A DNA stretch of 49,473 bases from Burkholderiales bacterium. Lineage in GTDB: Bacteria; Pseudomonadota; Gammaproteobacteria; Burkholderiales; Burkholderiaceae_D. A program made the translations under genes and the position numbers. Under the pieces are notes generated by a model. It saw nothing but the letters and a program-made list of their open reading frames with translations, had not been told where the DNA came from and did no database searches. Position 1 is the first letter of the stretch. Each line of letters opens with the position of its first letter. Below are positions 32,888-41,647 of this stretch, one piece after another. The DNA lies in contig JACQDX010000087.1 of NCBI GenBank assembly GCA_016200895.1, positions 1 through 49,473 on the forward strand, written 5' to 3'.

Positions 32888-34344
32888 ACACCCACCTGAT
32901 TGCCCTGCAATTGATGGTCGCGCAAGGCTTGCTTGGCGCTTTCGATACTCTGTACCACCATGAACTGACCGAGGCCTTGCCACAACGCGCCAGTGCCCGC
33001 ACAGAGCTGGGCATACACGCCACCCGCGCGCTCATTTACAGCTTGCTCTTCATTGGTTTGTCGGCATGGGCCTGGCATGGTAACTGGGCTATTGTGTTAT
33101 TGCTGGTGTTTGGTGTCGAGATTATCCTGACCTTATGGGACTTCGTGATTGAAGACCAGACCCGCCTCTTGCCAGCCACCGAACGTGTGACACATACCGT
33201 ACTCGCGATTAATGGTGGTGCGTTCATCACCTTGTTGATATTGAATACACCTGAGTGGTTTGCAGCTCCTACACAAATGCTGTGGCAACCACAGGGCTGT
33301 CTCAGCGTATTCCTCGCATTGTGTGGCATAGGTGTAGGCGTATCCGGCATACGTGATGGTCTTGCCGCACTGCGCCTGGGCAAACTGGCCGTCAAAGAAA
33401 AGCTGGCATCCTCCATCCATTTCAGCAATAAATCAGAGCAGGTTCTGGTCACCGGTGCCACTGGCTTTGTCGGCAGCCTATTGGTCAAAGCCCTGCTGGC
33501 AGATGGGCAGCAAGTGACGATACTCAGTCGTAATCCCAAACAGGCAAGCTGGAAGTTTGATGGCAGAGTCAGGGTGATTGCATCCATGCAGGAATTATCA
33601 AGCAATCAGCGCATCGATGTCATCATCAACCTGGCTGGTGCACGCATACTCGGATGGCGCTGGTCAGAAAAACGCAAGGCAGAATTGCGCCACAGCCGCA
33701 CTGGCCTGACGAAACAAATCACTGCATGGATCAGCCGTGCAGAAAGCAAACCCAGGCTCTTGCTGGCGGCGTCAGCCATTGGTTATTACGGTATACAAGC
33801 CCAGGGCGATGACAGAAAATTGACCGAAAGCGCCGCACCACAATCCATCTTCATGTCAGAACTGTGCCAGGAATGGGAACAAGCCAACCAGCTTGCCAGC
33901 ACTTACGGCGTCAAGGTTGCCAAGATGCGTTTCGGCGTCGTCCTGGGCCAGCAAGGTGCACTGGGCATGATGCTACTACCCATCAAGCTGGGTCTGGGCG
34001 GTGCGCTGGGTAGTGGCAAGCAATGGCAATCGTGGATACATGCACATGATGTGCTGCGCGGCATTGCCCATATCTGGCAACACGAAACCAGCCTGCCGCT
34101 GGACAGTGTTTATAATTTCACCGCACCTGAAGTAGTGACACAAAAACAGTTCAGTACTATCGCCGCCAGTGTCTTGCGTCGCCCCAGCTTCTTTCCCACA
34201 CCAGGCTGGCCCATGCGCCTGATGCTGGGTGAGCAAGCTGACTTATTACTCGAAGGCCAGCGTGTGATACCTGCCAGATTAATGAGCGAGGGCTTTGTGT
34301 TTGATTACTCTGATTTGCGTGGTGCAATCGGCAACCTGGCCTGA
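32884..34344 (+). CDS. His/Asp/Glu-rich membrane domain fused to a TIGR01777-type NAD-dependent epimerase
   Basis: The 486-residue protein has two parts. Residues about 1-165 form a four-helix membrane domain bearing potential metal ligands at helix ends: D21-x3-H25-H26-E27, H45, H65, E79-x6-D86-x3-E90-D91, E100-x3-H104. The C-terminal part (about 185-486) is an epimerase of the TIGR01777/YfcH group: LVTGATGFVGSLLVKALL, VIINLAGARILGWRWSEKRKAELRHSR, SAIGYYG, ESAAPQSIFMSELCQEWE, RFGVVLG, SWIHAHDVLRGI, NFTAPEVVTQKQF. A membrane metal-dependent step coupled to NAD(P) chemistry is an inference from the residue pattern. It is the last gene of a three-gene overlapping operon. Confidence 0.85.
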   Translation: MNTHLIALQLMVAQGLLGAFDTLYHHELTEALPQRASARTELGIHATRALIYSLLFIGLSAWAWHGNWAIVLLLVFGVEIILTLWDFVIEDQTRLLPATERVTHTVLAINGGAFITLLILNTPEWFAAPTQMLWQPQGCLSVFLALCGIGVGVSGIRDGLAALRLGKLAVKEKLASSIHFSNKSEQVLVTGATGFVGSLLVKALLADGQQVTILSRNPKQASWKFDGRVRVIASMQELSSNQRIDVIINLAGARILGWRWSEKRKAELRHSRTGLTKQITAWISRAESKPRLLLAASAIGYYGIQAQGDDRKLTESAAPQSIFMSELCQEWEQANQLASTYGVKVAKMRFGVVLGQQGALGMMLLPIKLGLGGALGSGKQWQSWIHAHDVLRGIAHIWQHETSLPLDSVYNFTAPEVVTQKQFSTIAASVLRRPSFFPTPGWPMRLMLGEQADLLLEGQRVIPARLMSEGFVFDYSDLRGAIGNLA

Positions 34345-34413
34345 CGCGTGGGCATCACTTGAATTTGATAAGAATGTCGCGATATACGATGCTTGATCCT
34401 GTTGGAGTAAGCC

Positions 34414-34614
34414 ATGTTCTTCCTGCACCATCCCCAGCCTGTAAGGCCAAGAAAAGCAGTGCCTGAACTGCAGGTCAGCAGCCAGAGTCAGGTGGCAGAT
34501 ACAAAAACTATTGTTGTTGAGCATAGTGCGAAAGATTTGCAGACTTTACAAATGCAGGTGAAGGACAATGTAGCTGGAAAATTAGCTGTCAAATCAGCTA
34601 ACAAGAGTAAATAA
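34414..34614 (+). CDS. Small hypothetical protein
   Basis: The 66-residue protein is preceded by GGAG at good spacing (TTGGAGTAAGCC before ATG), supporting translation. It is hydrophilic, Gln/Val/Lys-rich (VSSQSQVADTKTIVVEHSAKDLQTLQMQVKDNVAGKLAVKSANKSK) with no membrane segment or known motif. It starts 69 nt after the epimerase gene and could be its distal cistron or a separate small gene. Confidence 0.5.
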   Translation: MFFLHHPQPVRPRKAVPELQVSSQSQVADTKTIVVEHSAKDLQTLQMQVKDNVAGKLAVKSANKSK

Positions 34615-34620
34615 GATGAA

Positions 34621-34659
34621 AAAACTGCGGCTTTCCTGGAGGGAACCAGAAAGCCGCAG
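34621..34659 (-). terminator. Terminator of the fatty-acid operon (possibly bidirectional)
   Basis: CTGCGGCTTTC (34625-34635) pairs with GAAAGCCGCAG (34649-34659), and the inner CTGG/CCAG can lengthen the stem. On the minus strand the stem is followed by TTTTCATCTTA. The acyl-CoA ligase ends 43 nt before it. The + strand side lacks a T-run. Confidence 0.75.
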
Positions 34660-34701
34660 AAACGCGCAAAAACTTGTTTAATCAGAGTCATTCAGGCAAG
34701 C

Positions 34702-36405
34702 TCAGGCAGCAGCCCTCTTCTTTGCTTCTTCCTCATACAGTTCTTTTTTGGACAATTTTCCTACCGGGGTCTTAGGTAATTCAGCACGAATATCCATGGC
34801 TTGTGGCATTTCATGTTTGCCCAGTCTGTCCTTGAGAAAGTCTTTCAAATCTTCAAAACTGAAAGCGGCCTGTCCTGCCTTGAGTTTGATAAAGGCTTTT
34901 GCCGCTTGCCCGCGATAAGAATCGGGGATGCCGATAACGCTGACTTCGGCCACAGCCGGGTGTTCATAAATCGCTTCTTCGATATTGCGTGGATAGACGT
35001 TGTAACCACCCGACAAAATCATGTCCTTGGTACGATCGACGATATACACAAAACCGTCAGCATCCATATAACCAACATCACCGGTGCGGAAGTAACCGTC
35101 TGCAGTGAACGCTTCACGGGTAGCATCTGGCTTGTTCCAGTAGCCTTTCATGATATTTGCGCCAGCGACGCAGATTTCACCTCGCTCCCCCAGTGCCACT
35201 TCCTGACGCGGATCATCGATACTGGCAAACTTGAAGCTGATACCTGGCGTTGGCAAACCACAGGAGCCTGCTTTGCGCACGCCACCCAGGGGAGTAAAGG
35301 TGCCGGTAGGCGAAGTCTCGGTCATGCCCCAGCCTTCCAGCAGGGTACAGCCTGTCAGTGCCTGGAATTGTTGCAGCACTTCTGTCGGCAAGGGTGCGCC
35401 GCCAGAATTGCAAAACTTCAATGCACTGAGATCATATTCTTTGATCTGCGGATGATTGATGATGGCAGTATACATGGTGGGCACGCCTGGAAATACCGTG
35501 ATTTTTTTATTCGCCAGGTCCTTGACTACAGCATCGGCGTCGAAGCGGGTATGCAGGACAATCTCTGCCCCCATGCGTATGCCAAACAGCATGTCCACAG
35601 TCAAGGCATAGATATGGAATAGCGGCAGCACGGCCAGCAGTTTTTCTTTACCTTCTTCCAGCACACGTGGCTGGATATTGGTGGTTTCCATGATCTGGCT
35701 GCAGGCCGTGGTCAGGTTGCCATGGGTCAGCATCGCGCCTTTGGGCAGGCCAGTAGTGCCGCCTGTGTATTGCAGGGTAGCGATGGCTTCTTTGGGATCC
35801 ATTGCCTCGATGGGCGTGTAGTCGCCGTCATTGTCCAGCAATTGTGTAAACAGCAGATGCTGGGCATCTGCGGGAATGGCGCTCAGCTGGCCTGCCTTGT
35901 CCAGATTTGCCCTGACGGCATCCTGATAAGGCGTCATCTCCGGGATATTGCCTATGATGAGTTTTTGCAGGCGGGTATGGCCCAGCATCTTGGCCATTTG
36001 TGGATACAGCATGACCATGTCCAGCGTCACCAGCATGTCGGTATGGCTGTCGGCAATTTTATGCTCCAGCACTTTCTCGGCATCCAGTGGTGAGTAATTC
36101 ACGACGGTGCCACCAGCCTGCAAGATCGCGAAAAAGCTGATGATGTAATGCGGTGTGTTTGGTAAATACAGACCCACATGCACGCCCGGTTTGACACCCA
36201 GTTGTTGGAAACCCTTGGTGGCCTGATTCACCAATTTTTGCAATTCTGCATAGCTGGTTTTTTTGCCCATGAATTCCAGTGCGGGCAAGTCTGGCCATTT
36301 GGCGGCAGCGTCATGCAGCAATTGTGGCACGCTGCTGATGGGTAGATTGGCGTCCCAGTGTACGCCTGCGGGGTAAGATTTGATCCAGGGATGTATGTCG
36401 CGCAT
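34702..36405 (-). CDS. Long-chain fatty-acid-CoA ligase (FadD-like)
   Basis: The 567-residue enzyme carries the ANL-superfamily motifs: YTGGTTGLPKGAMLTH (P-loop, about residues 219-234), GWGMTETSP, YFRTGDVGYMDADGF and the C-terminal Lys in KTPVGKLSKKEL. It activates fatty acids with ATP and CoA. It is the last gene of a five-gene minus-strand operon for fatty-acid breakdown, 137 nt after the acyl-CoA dehydrogenase gene. The leader AACGAGAGAGAC before the start is shared with the SDR gene upstream, perhaps a favoured ribosome-binding context. Confidence 0.9.
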   Translation of the reverse strand: MRDIHPWIKSYPAGVHWDANLPISSVPQLLHDAAAKWPDLPALEFMGKKTSYAELQKLVNQATKGFQQLGVKPGVHVGLYLPNTPHYIISFFAILQAGGTVVNYSPLDAEKVLEHKIADSHTDMLVTLDMVMLYPQMAKMLGHTRLQKLIIGNIPEMTPYQDAVRANLDKAGQLSAIPADAQHLLFTQLLDNDGDYTPIEAMDPKEAIATLQYTGGTTGLPKGAMLTHGNLTTACSQIMETTNIQPRVLEEGKEKLLAVLPLFHIYALTVDMLFGIRMGAEIVLHTRFDADAVVKDLANKKITVFPGVPTMYTAIINHPQIKEYDLSALKFCNSGGAPLPTEVLQQFQALTGCTLLEGWGMTETSPTGTFTPLGGVRKAGSCGLPTPGISFKFASIDDPRQEVALGERGEICVAGANIMKGYWNKPDATREAFTADGYFRTGDVGYMDADGFVYIVDRTKDMILSGGYNVYPRNIEEAIYEHPAVAEVSVIGIPDSYRGQAAKAFIKLKAGQAAFSFEDLKDFLKDRLGKHEMPQAMDIRAELPKTPVGKLSKKELYEEEAKKRAAA

Positions 36406-36542
36406 TTTTGTCTCTCTCGTTATAAGAATAATTTGAAAATGTCAGCCAACTGGGGAGTTAACGCCAGAAAAGCTCTATCCCCAAAAGAGAAAAGAGCTTA
36501 GCCTTAAAGCCGTTCCATCAAACTCATGAAGCAGTAAATGAT

Positions 36543-37769
36543 TTATTTTTTCTCCGTGTATTTCTTCAACTCCATCTTGCCGATCTGATTCCTGTGTACT
36601 TCATCCGGGCCATCGGCCAGGCGTAAAGTACGAGCTTGTGCATACGAATAGGCCAAGCCAAAATCGTCAGATACACCACCGCCACCATGCGCTTGTATCG
36701 CCCAGTCGATGACCTGGCAAGCCATGGTCGGTGCGGCCACCTTGATCATGGCGATTTCTTTGGCTGCTGCCTTGTTGCCGACGGTATCCATCATCTGTGC
36801 TGCATTCAGGACCAGGAACCGTGCCTGATCGATCAGGATGCGGGCATTGGCAATACGTTCCAGGGTCACGCCCTGCTCTGCTACTCGTTTGCCAAAGGCG
36901 ACACGCGTCAGCGATCGTTTGCACATGTCTTCCAGTGCGCGTTCTGCCAGACCGATCAAGCGCATGCAGTGGTGGATGCGGCCAGGTCCAAGGCGACCCT
37001 GTGCGATTTCAAAGCCACGACCTTCGCCCAATAACATGTTTGATGCGGGTACACGCACGTTTTCAAACAAGACTTCGCCATGACCATGTGGTGCATCATC
37101 GTAACCAAATACTGGCAAGGCGCGCAGGATGGTCACACCCGGTGTGTCGCGCGGCACGATGATCATGGATTGCTGCTTGTGGCGGTCAGGGTTACTTGGA
37201 TCGCTCTTGCCCATGAAGATAAACACTTTGCAGCGCGGGTCATTGGCTCCCGACGACCACCATTTGCGACCGTTGATGACATATTCATCGCCATCACGGG
37301 TGATGGATGCTTCAATATTGGTAGCGTCAGAAGATGCCACTGCCGGTTCTGTCATGGCGAAGCAGGAACGGATTTCGCCACGTAACAAAGGTTTCAGCCA
37401 TTGTTCCTGATGCGCTGGCGTGCCATAGCGGGCAAATACTTCCATATTGCCGGTATCTGGTGCTGAGCAATTGAATACTTCAGGTGCCCAGACGGCACGG
37501 CCCATGATTTCACACAGGGGTGCATATTCCAGATTGGTCAACCCTGCACCATGGCCAGATTCTGGCAGGAAGAGGTTCCACAATCCGGCATCGCGTGCCT
37601 TGGCTTTCAGTTGTTCTACGATCTTGGTCGGTATCCAGGCATTACCTGCCTTGCGGTTGGCAGCGATCTCGCCAAAGAAAGTTTTTTCATTTGGATAAAC
37701 ATGCTCGTCCATGAAGGCGATCAGACGTGCCTGCAAATCTTTGACTTTGGGGCTGTATTGAAAATCCAT
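36543..37769 (-). CDS. Acyl-CoA dehydrogenase
   Basis: The 408-residue FAD enzyme shows [18 protein letters not shown] (FAD/substrate-binding signature), the [16 protein letters not shown] block, [23 protein letters not shown], and the C-terminal [49 protein letters not shown]. That last pattern (Q-A-x-G-G-x-G with R-x-x-R-I/L) marks the long-chain/isovaleryl-like branch. The first step of beta-oxidation is its likely reaction. AAGGA lies upstream of the ATG. The gene is between the thioesterase and ligase genes. Confidence 0.92.
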   Translation of the reverse strand: MDFQYSPKVKDLQARLIAFMDEHVYPNEKTFFGEIAANRKAGNAWIPTKIVEQLKAKARDAGLWNLFLPESGHGAGLTNLEYAPLCEIMGRAVWAPEVFNCSAPDTGNMEVFARYGTPAHQEQWLKPLLRGEIRSCFAMTEPAVASSDATNIEASITRDGDEYVINGRKWWSSGANDPRCKVFIFMGKSDPSNPDRHKQQSMIIVPRDTPGVTILRALPVFGYDDAPHGHGEVLFENVRVPASNMLLGEGRGFEIAQGRLGPGRIHHCMRLIGLAERALEDMCKRSLTRVAFGKRVAEQGVTLERIANARILIDQARFLVLNAAQMMDTVGNKAAAKEIAMIKVAAPTMACQVIDWAIQAHGGGGVSDDFGLAYSYAQARTLRLADGPDEVHRNQIGKMELKKYTEKK

Positions 37770-37836
37770 GATGTGTCCTTTTTCCTTGTTTGTACAGTTT
37801 GCTCAGTTTGTTCAAATGGACATGAGTATGTCCGCT

Positions 37837-38286
37837 TTACTTTCTTTGTAGTTCAATATTGCGCGCCGTCAGCAATGCTGTTGCGCATAAAACTTCTTCG
37901 CCATTGCGCACTGAGAAAACCTCTGCGGCGCTGACTGTCAACAACTTCCCATGTGAAACCACACGGCCGCGAGCCCGCAGTTTTTCACCATCAGCGGGTG
38001 CGACTATCTTCAAATTACAATCGATACTGGCATTGATCCAGCCTGCTGGTAACAGAGTGCCAGCGGCAGAGATGCCAGCAAAATCTGCTGCTGAAAATAT
38101 CGCTGTGGCCTGCATTTTTCCGGGTACGAAACTGAGTTCTTCGCGATAGGCAATGTCTAGTTCCACTTCACCCGGTTCCACCTTCACAAACTGTATGCCC
38201 AGCCATTTCGCCATTGGCATGGCCAGCACCTGACTCTTCAGTTGCACTGCGTAATCTGGATTGCTAGCCACATATGCCGGTTTCAT
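37837..38286 (-). CDS. Hotdog-fold thioesterase, PaaI-like
   Basis: The 149-residue protein has the hotdog pattern: a hydrophobic helix (AKWLGIQFVKVEPGEVELDI), SFVPGKMQATAIFSAADFAGISAAG, the strand series SIDCNLKIVAPADGEKLRARGRVVSHGKLLTVSAAEVFSV, ending CATALLTARNI. Members hydrolyse acyl-CoA thioesters. It lies 24 nt after the SDR gene, within the fatty-acid operon, so it may release blocked acyl-CoA intermediates. Confidence 0.85.
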   Translation of the reverse strand: MKPAYVASNPDYAVQLKSQVLAMPMAKWLGIQFVKVEPGEVELDIAYREELSFVPGKMQATAIFSAADFAGISAAGTLLPAGWINASIDCNLKIVAPADGEKLRARGRVVSHGKLLTVSAAEVFSVRNGEEVLCATALLTARNIELQRK

Positions 38287-38310
38287 GATCGCACCTTGTC
38301 CTTTGCCGTA

Positions 38311-39075
38311 TTAACTAACCAGATAACCACCATCAACATTGATGCAGGCACCTGTCGTATAACTAGCTGCATTGGAGGCCAGGTACAAGACTGTGCCCGC
38401 CATTTCATCGGGTTCGGCAATACGCTTCATCGGTATGCGGGTCAGTGCTCGTTCGAGGATGACGGGATTGTGGAACAGGGCCGAGGCAAACTTGGTATCG
38501 GTCGCGCCTGGCAACAGAGCATTCACGCGCACGCCCATAGGCGCACATTCCTGCGCAAAGGATTTGGTCATGGCGATGACGGCCGCCTTGGTGATGGAAT
38601 AAATCCCCTGCATGGCACCAGGCACCATACCGTTGACGGATGCGACATTGATGATGCTACCCCCGCCATGTTTTGCCATCAGCCTGACACCAGCAGATGA
38701 CATGAAAAAATAGCCACGTATATTGACATCAACAGTCTTCTGGAAGGCGCTGACATCGGTCTCGGTGATATGCCCAAAGTGAGGATTGGTGGCGGCATTA
38801 TTGACCAGGATATCGAGCTTGCCATGAGCGGCTGTGATGTCGGCAAACAGGGCATCAATCTGCGCCATTTCACCGATATGGCAGGCACGCGCTTCGGCCT
38901 TGCCACCGGTTGCAATAATCGCAGCCACCACTGCTTCGCAGCTTTCTGCCTTGCGGCTGCTCACGATGACATAGGCACCGTTGGCCGCCAGGGTTTTGGC
39001 GACGGCTTCGCCTATGCCACGGCTGGCACCGGTAACCAGTGCGACCTTGCCAGTCAAATCAAACATTGCTGTCAT
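38311..39075 (-). CDS. Short-chain dehydrogenase/reductase (beta-oxidation type)
   Basis: The 254-residue SDR has TGASRGIGEAVA (cofactor motif, residues 15-26), NNAATNPHFG, an active-site Tyr/Lys pair in GIYSITKAAVIAM, and the C-terminal PDEMAGTVLYLASNAASYTTGACINVDGGYLVS of classical SDRs. An in-frame ATG three codons later is an alternative start. Within the operon it may act as a 3-hydroxyacyl-CoA dehydrogenase or reduce an acyl intermediate; the exact substrate is not shown by sequence. Confidence 0.9.
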   Translation of the reverse strand: MTAMFDLTGKVALVTGASRGIGEAVAKTLAANGAYVIVSSRKAESCEAVVAAIIATGGKAEARACHIGEMAQIDALFADITAAHGKLDILVNNAATNPHFGHITETDVSAFQKTVDVNIRGYFFMSSAGVRLMAKHGGGSIINVASVNGMVPGAMQGIYSITKAAVIAMTKSFAQECAPMGVRVNALLPGATDTKFASALFHNPVILERALTRIPMKRIAEPDEMAGTVLYLASNAASYTTGACINVDGGYLVS

Positions 39076-39104
39076 CTGTAGTCTCTCTCGTTTCTCTTAT
39101 TTCT

Positions 39105-39836
39105 TTAAACGTAGGTAATTGCTTTGGGATTGTTCAACACTTCAAGATGTGAAAAATTATTCAGGTAGGCCAGTGCGGGGCGTAATACACCCTCCGCTGT
39201 TGGTTGCAAATGAAAGCGTGTAACCGCACTATTCGCCAATGACCAGTTGAGTTCGGCAAAGCGCTGATCAGGAAAGCCCAGCACATGCTGGCATAAGGCC
39301 GAGATCGTGCCGCCTGAAGTGAACACAACAATGTTTTTGGCATCATCAGCAATAGCCAGTTGCTTGTGCATGGCGGTGACGCAGCGCTGGCGAAATGCAT
39401 TCCAGCTTTCTACATACTCAGCATCATGCTCACCTGACATCCAGCGGCTGATGGCTTGGGCAAAGATATCCTGGAAGGCTTGCTTGCCATTCGGCGTATT
39501 CATGAGGAAATGCTTGACCGCTGCCGGGTCATCAAAAGCGGGCACATGACGCGCCAGGACTTCATGGTGGTTATATTCATTGAAGCCGCCATCACAATGC
39601 CAGGCAGACATATCCAGTGCATCAGCATCTTGTTGCAGCATTTCTGCGATACAGGCTTGCGCGGTTTGTTGATGGCGTTTCAGGGCACCAGTAACGACGC
39701 GAGATACTTGCATGTCGCGCGCAGCCCACCAGCCTCCTAGATGCCGCGCCTGCAGTTCACCCAGTTCAGACAATTGATCATAGTTCTGGCTACCGAATGA
39801 AGCTTGCCCGTGTCTGACCAGATATAAAGCTGCCAT
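39105..39836 (-). CDS. Histidine phosphatase family protein
   Basis: The 243-residue protein begins AALYLVRHGQASFGSQNYDQLSELG with the RHG catalytic signature (R8-H9-G10), and later shows VVTGALKRHQQTA and VVFTSGGTISALCQH (second His region). Such enzymes remove phosphate through a phospho-His. It is the first gene of the fatty-acid operon, divergent from the LysR gene, and a recurring companion of acyl-CoA genes in Burkholderiales; the substrate there is not established. Confidence 0.9.
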   Translation of the reverse strand: MAALYLVRHGQASFGSQNYDQLSELGELQARHLGGWWAARDMQVSRVVTGALKRHQQTAQACIAEMLQQDADALDMSAWHCDGGFNEYNHHEVLARHVPAFDDPAAVKHFLMNTPNGKQAFQDIFAQAISRWMSGEHDAEYVESWNAFRQRCVTAMHKQLAIADDAKNIVVFTSGGTISALCQHVLGFPDQRFAELNWSLANSAVTRFHLQPTAEGVLRPALAYLNNFSHLEVLNNPKAITYV

Positions 39837-39856
39837 TACTTCCTCAATAAATAAAC

Positions 39857-39898
39857 TTCATTAAAACAATGAACAAAGTGTATGCCCGCGCCTATAAT
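39857..39898. promoter_or_regulatory. Candidate LysR operator and promoter in the divergent region
   Basis: TTCATT (39857-39862) and AATGAA (39868-39873) form a dyad with 5-nt spacing, followed by a perfect TATAAT (39893-39898) facing the LysR gene. This is the usual place for LysR autoregulation and control of the divergent operon. Confidence 0.45.
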
Positions 39899-39937
39899 TG
39901 ATCAAATGAATAGTTATTATCTGAATTAATTAATCTT

Positions 39938-40849
39938 ATGCATTTATCCCGCGTCGACTTAAATCTGTTCACTGTCTTTGTCGCGATCTACACGGAAGGC
40001 AGCGTGACCCGTGCCAGCCTGCAATTGAACCTGACCCAGCCAGCCATCAGCCATGCATTGAATCGCCTGCGGCAATTGTTCAATGACCCACTGTTTGTGC
40101 GTCAAGGCCAGGCCATGGTATCAACGCCACTGGCGCGCAGCATCATAGAACCGGTGCGACAAGCCTTGCGCGGGCTGGAAGTAACGCTGACCGAGAACGA
40201 CAAGTTTGACCCTGCACTGGCCAGCAAACGGTTCAACCTGGCCTTGCGTGACGTATTGGAATCCACCGCCCTGCCACCACTGATGGAAAGCATTACGCGG
40301 CAGGCACCGCAAATCAATCTGGCAGCGATACAGGTGGAAAGACGGGAACTAGTGAGTGAACTGGCGGCCGGCAGCCTGGATCTGGCAATTGATATGTTGC
40401 TGCCACTGCCAAATGAAATACATCGTCAAAAGGTAGTACAAGGCAATACCGTCGTGCTGGCAAGACGCGATCATCCCGTCATACAGGGCAAGCTGGATCT
40501 GGACATGTATATGCAGGCAGAACACATACTCGCCAGCTCACGCCGCAAAGGCATGGGCCTGGAAGATTTTGAACTTAGTCGCCTCGGCTTGCAAAGACGC
40601 ATACGCCTGCGCTGCCAGCATTATTTCGCCGCTTGCAGGGTAGTCAGCCAAACCGATTTACTGCTGACGATGCCGGAAGGGTATGCGCGCATTGCGAATG
40701 AACAGTTTAATAACCAGATATTGCCACTACCAACCGCCATGCCTTCATGGGATGTGTATTTGTACTGGCATCAGAATGTGGAAAATGATCCCGCCAATCG
40801 CTGGCTAAGACAGCAAGTAATAGAGGCGTTTCAAAACCAGACGGTTTAA
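39938..40849 (+). CDS. LysR family transcriptional regulator
   Basis: The 303-residue protein has an N-terminal winged helix (residues 1-60: LFTVFVAIYTEGSVTRASLQLNLTQPAISHALNRLRQLFNDPLFVRQG) and a substrate-binding regulatory domain (about 90-300). It is divergent from the fatty-acid operon (101 nt apart), so it most likely controls those genes in response to an acyl or related ligand (inference). Confidence 0.93.
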   Translation: MHLSRVDLNLFTVFVAIYTEGSVTRASLQLNLTQPAISHALNRLRQLFNDPLFVRQGQAMVSTPLARSIIEPVRQALRGLEVTLTENDKFDPALASKRFNLALRDVLESTALPPLMESITRQAPQINLAAIQVERRELVSELAAGSLDLAIDMLLPLPNEIHRQKVVQGNTVVLARRDHPVIQGKLDLDMYMQAEHILASSRRKGMGLEDFELSRLGLQRRIRLRCQHYFAACRVVSQTDLLLTMPEGYARIANEQFNNQILPLPTAMPSWDVYLYWHQNVENDPANRWLRQQVIEAFQNQTV

Positions 40850-40889
40850 TACCGGTCTGGTCCTGCGTTCAACTCAGATGAAATGGGAT

Positions 40890-41222
40890 TTATTTGCCAG
40901 CTTTTGGCTCGTCTGGCAACAGACAGGCATCGATAATTTGCAAATCATTATCTTTGGCAAAGCTGACGACAAAATGATAAGCCAGCGGCTCGATTTCACG
41001 TATGGCTTCATTCACCACGACAGAACGCACGCCATTTAACAAGATGGGGCGGACATAAGGCGAATACTGCAAATGTGAATTCCTGCCACCGTCAGGGCTG
41101 AAACAGGACATGGCTCCGCACAGGCGCTCTGCCCAATCGCTGGGGCGAAATTGTTTTCCATCACTGGTAATACCCTGGATGAAAAACTCGCGGACTTGTT
41201 GCGTTTCTTTGGAATCGGCCAT
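40890..41222 (-). CDS. DUF3579 protein
   Basis: Chosen start MADSKETQQVREFFIQG (110 residues); a TTG further up (41277-41279) could add 19 residues, and neither start has a strong ribosome-binding site. The core is typical of the betaproteobacterial DUF3579 family: FFIQGITSDGKQFRPSDWAERLCGAMSCF, HLQYSPYVRPILLNGVRSVVVNEAIREIEPLAYHFVVSFAKDNDLQIIDACLLPDE. Function is unknown. It is monocistronic and convergent with the LysR gene. Confidence 0.85.
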   Translation of the reverse strand: MADSKETQQVREFFIQGITSDGKQFRPSDWAERLCGAMSCFSPDGGRNSHLQYSPYVRPILLNGVRSVVVNEAIREIEPLAYHFVVSFAKDNDLQIIDACLLPDEPKAGK

Positions 41223-41647
41223 GTGCTCGGCTTGCTGAAGCAAGAGTGAATTAAGCTTAACATCATTATGTGACACCAAGCTTTCAATATACTTCCATAT
41301 TATATCTTATAGAAGACTTGAATCAAAACCGGCATTACTGATATATCTGACTTTGATGCATGGCACTCAATCTTAACAGCCACTTATTGAGCCAATATAG
41401 TGCATTTTATAAGGTAGTAAAGAAAAGTAAGGATCAGGCTTTGCTTGATTGACAAGCTCAATACCTGTCACGACGCATAAAAAAGATGAAGAAATTTGGA
41501 GTTTTATTAAAAATATTATGTACTGACTCTCTTCAAACATTCCATAATTGAATGCAAAGAAATACGTATCGCTCGACAATTTTAAAGCGACTGAAGATTA
41601 TCCTTTAGATTAAAGTCCATCCAATAAAAGCCTCAGACTGCACACCC
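41223..41647. other. AT-rich intergenic region of about 425 nt
   Basis: It is noticeably richer in A/T than its neighbours. Only a 68-codon minus-strand frame (41373-41579) without recognisable features occurs. It should hold the promoters of DUF3579 (leftward) and the cyclodeaminase-like gene (rightward). I see no clear repeat or hairpin. Confidence 0.4.

Noticed and set aside
34801..35622. 273-codon frame antisense to the acyl-CoA ligase
   Set aside because: Composition and lack of motifs mark it as a shadow.
37818..37833. GGACAT/ATGTCC hairpin between thioesterase and dehydrogenase genes
   Set aside because: Only 6 bp and no U-run; probably no terminator inside the operon.
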